Shown piece after piece: positions 56,101 through 64,000 of a stretch of 64,000 nt of DNA. A program made the translations under genes and the position numbers. This stretch comes from Gadus chalcogrammus (Eukaryota; Chordata; Actinopteri; Gadiformes; Gadidae). Every line of letters begins with the position of its first letter. Position 1 is the stretch's first letter. The notes below the pieces were generated by a model. It was not told the origin of the DNA. It saw only the letters and a list, made by a program, of their open reading frames with translations, and did not search any database. The stretch lies in contig NC_079423.1 of assembly GCF_026213295.1 (NCBI RefSeq), forward strand, positions 19,614,477 to 19,678,476. The letters run 5' to 3'.

Positions 56101-59100
56101 TAGTTTTGAGCAAAATCAACAATACAAGGTCAAAAACACATTGTTGGTCAAAAAGTGATTCTAGCGCTCTGAAAAGCATTTTGCACGCATAAAAAATAGA
56201 AATGTTGATATTTCTGTTCATTTCAGAAAAACAAGTCAAAAACACATTGTTGGTCAAAAAGTGATTCTAGCGCTCTGTAAAGCATTTTGCACGCATAAAA
56301 ACAAGAAATGTTGATATCTGTCAATTTCAATGCAAACGTGTTACTAAGCATACCAAAGTGTTATGGGGCCTACTCCACCATTTACAAGTGGAATACATTA
56401 GTTTTGAGCAAAATCAACAATGTAAGGTTAAAAACACATTGTTGGTCCAAAAGTGATTTAGCGCTCTGAAAAATATTTGGCACGCATAAAAACAAGAAAT
56501 GTTGATATTTCTGTTCATTTCAGAAAAACAAGTCAAAAACACATTGTTAGTCAAAAAGTGATTCTAGCGCTCTGAAAAGCATTTTGCACGCATAAAAAAT
56601 AGAAATGTTGATATTTCTGTCAATTTCAACGCAAACGTGTTACTAAGCTTACCAAAGGGCCACACACCATTTGGAAGGGGAATACATTAGTTTTGAGCAA
56701 AATCAACATGGTAAGGTCAAAAACACATTAATGCAAAAGGTCAAAAACACATTGTTGGTCAAAAAGTGATTCTAGCGCTCTGAAAAGCATTTTGTACTCA
56801 TAAAAACCAGAAATGTTGATATTAATGTTCATTTCAGAAAAACATGTCAAAGACACATTGTTGGTCAAAAAGTGATTCTAGCGCTCTGAAAAGCATTTTG
56901 CACGCATAAAAAGAAGAAATGTTGATATTTCTGTTCATTTCAGAAAAACAAGTCAAAAACACATTGTTGGTCAACAAGTGATTCCAGCGCTCTGAAAAGC
57001 ATTTTGTACTCATAAAAACAAGAAATGTTGATATCTCTGTCAATTTCAATGCAAACGTGTTACTAAGCTTACCAAAGGGTTTATAGGGCCATACTCCACC
57101 ATTTGGAAGTGGAATACATTAGTTTTGAGCAAAATCAACAATTTAAGGTCAAAAACACATTGTTGGTCAACAAGTGATTCTCCCGCTCTGAAAAGCATTT
57201 TGCACGCATAAAAAGAAGAAATGTTGATATCTCTGTCAATTTCAATGCAAACGTGTTACTAAGCTTACCAAAGGGTTATAGGGCCATGCTCCACAATTTG
57301 GAAGTGGAATACAATAGTTTTGAGCAAAATCAACATGGTAAGGTCAAAAACACATTGTTGGTCAAAAAGGGATTCTAAGCGCTCTGAAAACCATTTTGCA
57401 CGCATGAAAACAAGAAATTTTGATATCTCTGTCAATTTCAATGAAATCGTGTTACTAAGCTTACCAAAGGGTTATAGGGCCATACTCCACCATTTGGAAG
57501 TGGAATACATTAGTTTTGAGCAAAATCAACAATGTAAGGTTAAAAACCCATTGTTGGTCAAAAAGTGATTCTAGTGCTCTGAAAAATATTTGGCACGCCT
57601 ATTAACAAGAAATGTTGGTATTTATGTTCATTTCAGAAAAACAAGTCAAAAACACATTGTTGGTCAAAAAGTGATTCTAGCGCTCGGAAAAGCATTTTGC
57701 ACGCATAAAAACAAGAAATGTTGATATCTGTCAATTTCAATGCAAACGTGTTACTAAGCTTACCAAAGGGTTATAGGGCCATGCTCCACAATTTGGAAGT
57801 GGAATACAATAGTTTTGAGCAAAATCAATATGGTATGGTCAAAAACACATTTTTGGTCAAAAAGTGATTCTAAGCGCTCTGAAAACCATTTTGCACGCAT
57901 GAAAACAAGAAATGTTGATATCTCTGTCAATTTCAATGCAAACGTGTTACTAAGCATAAGGGTTATAGGGCCATGCTCCACTATTTGGAAGTGGAATACA
58001 ATAGTTTTGAGCAAAATCAACAATGTAAGGTCAAAAACACATTTTTGGTCAAAAAGTTATTCTAGCGCTCTGAAAAGAATTTTGCACGTATAAAAACAAG
58101 AAATGTTGGCATCCATGTCAATTTCAATGCAAAAGTGTTACTAAGCTTACCAAAGGGTTATTGGGCCATACTCCACCATTTGGAATGGGAATACATTCGT
58201 TTTGAGCAAAATCGACAATGTAAGGTCAAAAACACTTTGTTGGTTAAAAAGTGATTCTGGCGCTCTGAAAAGCATTTTGTACGCATTAAAACCAGAAATG
58301 TTGATATTAATGTTCATTTCAATGCAAACGTGTTACTAAGCTTACCAAAGGGCCATACACCATTTGGAAGGGGAATACATTAGTTTTGAGCAAAATCAAC
58401 AATACAAGGTCAAAAACACATTGTTAGTCAAAAAGTGATTCTAGCGCTCTGAAAAGCATTTTGCACGCATAAAAAATAGAAATGTTGATATTTCTGTTCA
58501 TTTCAGAAAAACAAGTCAAAAACACATTGTTGGTCAAAAAGTGATTCTAGCGCTCGGTAAAGCATTTTGCACGCATAAAAAATAGAAATGTTGATATTTC
58601 TGTTCATTTCAGAAAAACAAGTCAAAAACACATTGTTGGTCAACAAGTGATTCTAGCGCTCTGAAAAGCATTTTGTACGCATAAAAACAAGAAATGTTGA
58701 TATCTCTGTCAATTTCAATGCAAACGTGTTACTAAGCTTACTAAAGGGTTTATAGGGCCATACTCCACCATTTGGAAGTGGAATACATTAGTTTTGAGCA
58801 AAATCAACAATTTAAGGTCAAAAACACATTGTTGGTCAACAAGTGATTCTCCCGCTCTGAAAAGCATTTTGCACGCATAAAAAGAAGAAATGTTGATATC
58901 TCTGTCAATTTCAATGCAAACGTGTTACTAAGCTTACCAAAGGGTTATAGGGCCATGCTCCACAATTTGGAAGTGGAATACAATAGTTTTGAGCAAAATC
59001 AACATGGTAAGGTCAAAAACACATTGTTGGTCAAAAAGTGATTCTAAGCGCTCTGAAAACCATTTTGCACGCATGAAAACAAGAAATGTTGATATCTCTG

Positions 59101-60260
59101 TCAATTTCAATGCAAACGTGTTACTAAGCATAAGGGTTATAGGGCCATGCTCCACTATTTGGAAGTGGAATACAATAGTTTTGAGCAAAATCAACAATGT
59201 AAGGTCAAAAACACATTGTTGGTCAAAAAGTGATTCTAGCGCTCTGAAAAGAATTTTGCACGTATAAAAACAAGAAATGTTGGTATCCATGTCAATTTCA
59301 ATGCAAAAGTGTTACTAAGCTTACCAAAGGGTTATTGGGCCATACTCCACCATTTGGAATGGGAATACATTCGTTTTGAGCAAAATCGACAATGTAAGGT
59401 CAAAAAAACTTTGTTGGTTAAAAAGTGATTCTGGCGCTCTGAAAAGCATTTTGTACGCATTAAAACCAGAAATGTTGATATTAATGTTCATTTCAGAAAA
59501 ACAAGTCAAAGACACATTGTTGGTCAAAAAGTGATTCTAGCGCTCTGAAAGGCATTTTGCACGCATCAAAACAAGAAATGTTGATACCTCTGTCAATTTC
59601 AATGCAAACGTGTTACTAAGCTTACCAAAGGGCCATACACCATTTGGAAGGGGAATACATTAGTTTTGAGCAAAATCAACAATACAAGGTCAAAAACACA
59701 TTGTTGGTCAAAAAGTGATTCTAGCGCTCTGAAAAGCATTTTGCACGCATAAAAAATAGAAATGTTGATATTTCTGTTCATTTCAGAAAAACAAGTCAAA
59801 AACACATTGTTGGTCAAAAAGTGATTCTAGCGCTCTGTAAAGCATTTTGCACGCATAAAAACAAGAAATGTTGATATCTGTCAATTTCAATGCAAACGTG
59901 TTACTAAGCATACCAAAGTGTTATGGGGCCTACTCCACCATTTACAAGTGGAATACATTAGTTTTGAGCAAAATCAACAATGTAAGGTTAAAAACACATT
60001 GTTGGTCCAAAAGTGATTTAGCGCTCTGAAAAATATTTGGCACGCATAAAAACAAGAAATGTTGATATTTCTGTTCATTTCAGAAAAACAAGTCAAAAAC
60101 ACATTGTTAGTCAAAAAGTGATTCTAGCGCTCTGAAAAGCATTTTGCACGCATAAAAAATAGAAATGTTGATATTTCTGTCAATTTCAACGCAAACGTGT
60201 TACTAAGCTTACCAAAGGGCCACACACCATTTGGAAGGGGAATACATTAGTTTTGAGCAA
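53131..60260 (+). repeat. Recent 3560-bp tandem duplication within the satellite
   Basis: All landmarks between 53141 and about 56690 recur at +3560 (53760/57320, 54255/57815, 55429/58989, 56039/59599), including private variants such as aatgaaatcgtg and acatttttggtc. The breakpoints fall in the shared monomer segment ttttgagcaaaatcaaca. I noticed only isolated single-base differences (for example near 57418). Confidence 0.93.
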
Positions 60261-62716
60261 AATCAACAATACAAGGTCAAAAACACATTGTTAGTCAAAA
60301 AGTGATTCTAGCGCTCTGTAAAGCATTTTGCACGCATAAAAACAAGAAATGTTGATATTTCTGTTCATTTCAGAAAAACAAGTCAAAAACACATTGTTGG
60401 TCAAAAAGTGATTCTAGCGCTCTGTAAAGCATTTTGCACGCATAAAAACAAGAAATGTTGATATCCGTCAATTTCAATGCAAACGTGTTACTAAGCATAC
60501 CAAAGTGTTATAGGGCCTACTCCACCATTTACAAGTGGAATACATTCGTTTTGAGCAAAATCGACAATGTAAGGTCAAAAACACATTGTTAGTCAAAAAG
60601 TGATTCTAGCGCTCTGAAAAGCATTTTGCACGCATAAAAATAGAAATGTTGATATTTCTGTTCATTTCAGAAAAACAAGTCAAAAACACATTGTTGGTCA
60701 ACAAGTGATTCTAGCGCTCTGAAAAGCATTTTGTACGCATAAAAACAAGAAATGTTGATATCTCTGTCAATTTCAATGCAAACGTGTTACTAAGCTTACC
60801 AAAGGGTTTATAGGGCCATACTCCACCATTTGGAAGTGGAATACATTAGTTTTGAGCAAAATCAACAATTTAAGGTCAAAAACACATTGTTGGTCAAGAA
60901 GTGATTCTCCCGCTCTGAAAAGCATTTTGCACGCATAAAAAGAAGAAATGTTGATATCTCTGTCAATTTCAATGCAAACGTGTTACTAAGCTTACCAAAG
61001 GGTTATAGGGCCATGCTCCACAATTTGGAAGTGGAATACAATAGTTTTGAGCAAAATCAACATGGTAAGGTCAAAAACACATTAATGCAAAAGGTCAAAA
61101 ACACATTGTTGGTCAAAAAGTGATTCTAGCGCTCTGAAAAGCATTTTGTACTCATAAAAACCAGAAATGTTGATATTAATGTTCATTTCAGAAAAACATG
61201 TCAAAGACACATTGTTGGTCAAAAAATGATTCTAGCGCTCTGAAAAGCATTTTGCACGCATAAAAAGAAGAAATGTTGATATTTCTGTTCATTTCAGAAA
61301 AACAAGTCAAAAACACATTGTTGGTCAAAAAGTGATTCTAGCGCTCTGAAAGGCATTTTGCACGCATCAAAACAAGAAATGTTGATACCTCTGTCAATTT
61401 CAACGCAAACGTGTTACTAAGCTTACCAAAGGGCCATACACCATTTGGAAGGGGAATACATTAGTTTTGAGCAAAATCAACAATACAAGGTCAAAAACAC
61501 ATTGTTAGTCAAAAAGTGATTCTAGCGCTCTGTAAAGCATTTTGCACGCATAAAAACAAGAAATGTTGATATTTCTGTTCATTTCAGAAAAACAAGTCAA
61601 AAACACATTGTTGGTCAAAAAGTGATTCTAGCGCTCTGTAAAGCATTTTGCACGCATAAAAACAAGAAATGTTGATATCTGTCAATTTCAATGCAAACGT
61701 GTTACTAAGCATACCAAAGTGTTATAGGGCCTACTCCACCATTTACAAGTGGAATACATTCGTTTTGAGCAAAATCGACAATGTAAGGTCAAAAACACAT
61801 TGTTCGTCAAAAAGTGATTCTAGCGCTCTGAAAAGCATTTTGTACGCATAAAAACCAGAAATGTGGATATTAATGTTCATTTCAGAAAAACAAGTCAAAG
61901 ACACATTGTTGGTCAAAAAGTGATTCTAGCGCTCTGAAAGGCATTTTGCGCGCATCAAAACATAAATGTTGATACCTCTGTCAATTTCAATGCAAACATG
62001 TTACTAAGCTTACCAAAGGGTTATAGGGCCATACTCCACCATTTGGAAGTGGAATACATTAGTTTTGAGCAAAATCAACAATGTAAGGTTAAAAACACAT
62101 TAATGCAAAAGGTCAAAAACACATTGTTGGTCAAAAAGTGATTCTAGCGCTCTGAAAAGCATTTTGTACTCATAAAAACCAGAAATGTTGATATTAATGT
62201 TCATTTCAGAAAAACATGTCAAAGACACATTGTTGGTCAAAAAGTGATTCTAGCGCTCTGAAAAGCATTTTGCACGCATAAAAAGAAGAAATGTTGATAT
62301 CGCTGTCAATTTCAATGAAAACGTGTTACTAAGCTTACCAAAGGGTTATAGGGCCATACTCCACCATTTGGAAGTGGAATACATTAGTTTTGAGCAAAAT
62401 CAACAATGTAAGGTTAAAAACACATTGTTGGTCAAAAAGTGATTCTAGCGCTCTGAAAAATATTTGGCACTTATATTAACAAGAAATGTTGATATTTCTG
62501 TTCATTTCAGAAAAACATGTCAAAAACACTTAGTTGGGCAAAAAGTGATTATAGCGCTCTGAAAAGCATTTTGCACGCATAAAAACAAGAAATGTTGATA
62601 TCTGTCAATTTCAATGCAAACGTGTTACTAAGCATACCAAAGTGTTATAGGGCCTACTCCACCATTTGCAAGTGGAATACATTCGTTTTGAGCAAAATCG
62701 ACAATGTAAGGTCAAA

Positions 62717-63180
62717 GGTCAAGTCCGCAAAATTTTACGACCGTATAGGTCGTTTGTACTGCCACGGATTACGACCCACTGGAGCGTATCAAGCGCCTCT
62801 ACAGGTCGCGGGAGGTATGTATGCCACATATATGACCAACAGGGCATTTGGTGAAATTGTTACGTAGCCATATTAATCGTTATTATCTGAATGGAAAATG
62901 CAATATTTTAGGACAGATACACCATTAAACGTGTTTCTAATGACATTTCTAGCGAGAAATGTACATTTTCCTTGCATAATCTTCACTCAGTGATTGTGTC
63001 TGATCTTTAGTTTTATAGTTATTAGGAAGATTTAATCGGCTCGCTCGCATGTTTCAACAACGTCAGGTTGCGAGGGACGCTACTTTCGCTAAACTAGCAG
63101 CTCACGTGTTTCCTGCGTTTGTGTTATTAAACCGTTACTTTATGTAACTTTTAATGATATTGTAATAACCACAGGCGAAG
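62717..63180. other. Right edge of the satellite, unassigned single-copy-looking sequence
   Basis: The monomer is cut at ...gtaaggtcaaagg and followed by different DNA. The stretch from about 62720 to 62814 is open on the plus strand (KSAKFYDRIGRLYCHGL) and ends in GGGAG/GTATGT, so a lost exon is conceivable, but no family is recognised. The rest is AT-rich with no gene. Confidence 0.5.
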
Positions 63181-63582
<402 letters not shown>

Positions 63583-64000
63583 TAATGCATTTCGCTGCTA
63601 AAACAACAACTTGGGCTGCTTCTAGGACATTTTGGGTGGATTTGGAACGGTATGTGGGCAGGACGATTCTTGCAGGCAAGGACCTGGCAACCCTGCGCTG
63701 TTGCCCGAGGTGCAGAAATGCTCTTGAACAGATCTGGATCCACCATGGCCAAAATAATTGTCATGAATAGCATGAATAGATTCATGCATTATCATTCAAC
63801 TTGAACATGTGTTTTTACAGTTTATAGTGGTGGAGGGATGACGTATGCCAACCCGGAAATGAGCGTCGACCTGGGTTTCCCTTGACAAAAAGCCAACGGG
63901 TTTTTCCATTGGATTTTGGATTATTGCAGAAAAATTAGCATCTTTGAAGCACCTCCACAAAAACTGAAAATAAATAAATAAATAAAAATAACTGTGCTCC
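63583..64000. other. Unassigned flank ending in an A-rich AAAT tail
   Basis: No gene. The last ~180 bp (from about gtggtggagggatgacgtat) end in aaataaataaataaataaaa near the window end, which resembles the 3' end of a retroposed or otherwise interspersed repeat. No target duplication can be checked because the window ends. Confidence 0.4.

Larger units (their letters stand above)
33492..62716 (+). repeat. Main satellite array, 29 kb, long and short monomers in higher-order blocks
   Basis: Two monomer types share the segment gattctagcgctctgaaaag ... cacgcataaaaacaagaaat. The long type (194-196 bp) carries tgcaaacgtgttactaagct, ccatactccaccatttggaa and ttttgagcaaaatcaacaat. The short type (106 bp) replaces that whole middle with tttcagaaaaacaag. 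Example monomer starts at gaaatgttga: 33504 (L), 33698 (S), 33804 (S), 33910 (L), 34106 (L), 34301 (S), 34407 (L). Variant positions (ctcccgctctg, taagcgctctg, ggcacgcctattaac, gtactcataaaa) recur in fixed order, giving nested higher-order repeats. The many open frames of 60-118 codons on both strands arise from the repeat and repeat with it; none is called. Confidence 0.96.

Noticed and set aside
33492..62716. Dozens of 60-118-residue frames on both strands across the main array
   Set aside because: They follow the satellite higher-order period exactly, overlap on both strands, and show no domain; they are by-products of the repeat.
33492..62716. Possible CRISPR-like array because of the regular short repeats
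   Set aside because: Monomers are 106-196 bp, adjoin directly without unique spacers, and lie in a eukaryotic transposon setting.
33492..62716. Centromeric function through a CENP-B box
   Set aside because: No match to the CENP-B box pattern was seen in the monomers (only tttcg or similar short stretches). A centromeric role cannot be supported from sequence.
62592..62867. 91-residue frame joining satellite to the right flank
   Set aside because: The first ~40 residues are satellite translation; the frame is a chance fusion across the array boundary.

Overview
The window reads as a teleost-type vertebrate genome: no operons, long AT-rich satellite DNA, and a mobile-element community typical of ray-finned fish (an L1-like LINE, a Rex3/RTE remnant, PIF/Harbinger-type elements, a Gmr1-like Ty3/Gypsy element). 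The species cannot be told from the sequence. No rRNA, tRNA or CRISPR array was seen.

Layout. The backbone is one satellite family that makes up more than half of the window: 1-1679, 10557-10849, 11402-12540 (one orientation), then 12541-12982, 20036-20920, 21910-24177 and 33492-62716 (opposite orientation). Polarity flips at about 12541. In the right-hand array a long monomer (about 195 bp) and a short one (106 bp) alternate in higher-order blocks, including two tandem copies of about 4.3 kb (33.77-42.33 kb) and a very recent 3560-bp tandem duplication (53.13-60.26 kb). The left-hand array is a different variant, with 185-bp and 141-bp monomers forming a 326-bp dimer.

Insertions. (a) A minus-strand L1-like LINE (1680-10556, 16-bp target duplication) contains a nested stack: a PIF/Harbinger-like element with a Myb/SANT-type gene (3638-6746, 3-bp CTG duplication), inside it another terminal-inverted-repeat element (4663-6534), and inside that a 5'-truncated Rex3/RTE LINE (5267-5908, 13-bp duplication). 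(b) A 552-bp PIF-type MITE (10850-11401, TTA duplication). (c) A 7053-bp foldback-like element (12983-20035, 8-bp duplication): an almost complete palindrome whose arms carry unequal arrays of a 170-bp repeat and both carry the same short terminal-exon-like reading frame. This is the best candidate for an undescribed element. (d) A 989-bp LTR element with no coding capacity (20921-21909) and a solo LTR of the same family (24338-24657). (e) A Gmr1-like Ty3/Gypsy element with integrase upstream of reverse transcriptase and a SCAN-like Gag (about 28655-33491, minus strand). It is broken by frameshifts and has lost its 3' LTR.

The only non-transposon coding material is an island at about 24178-28500 (minus strand). 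It has a possible first exon with a strong splice donor, three in-phase coding exons resembling the C-terminus of an uncharacterised fish multigene family, and a polyadenylation signal. The right edge (62717-64000) leaves the satellite and holds unassigned sequence plus a CA microsatellite. The elements are parasites layered on a satellite substrate and do not form one pathway. The LTR miniature and the Gypsy element share end and primer-site features that suggest trans-mobilisation.
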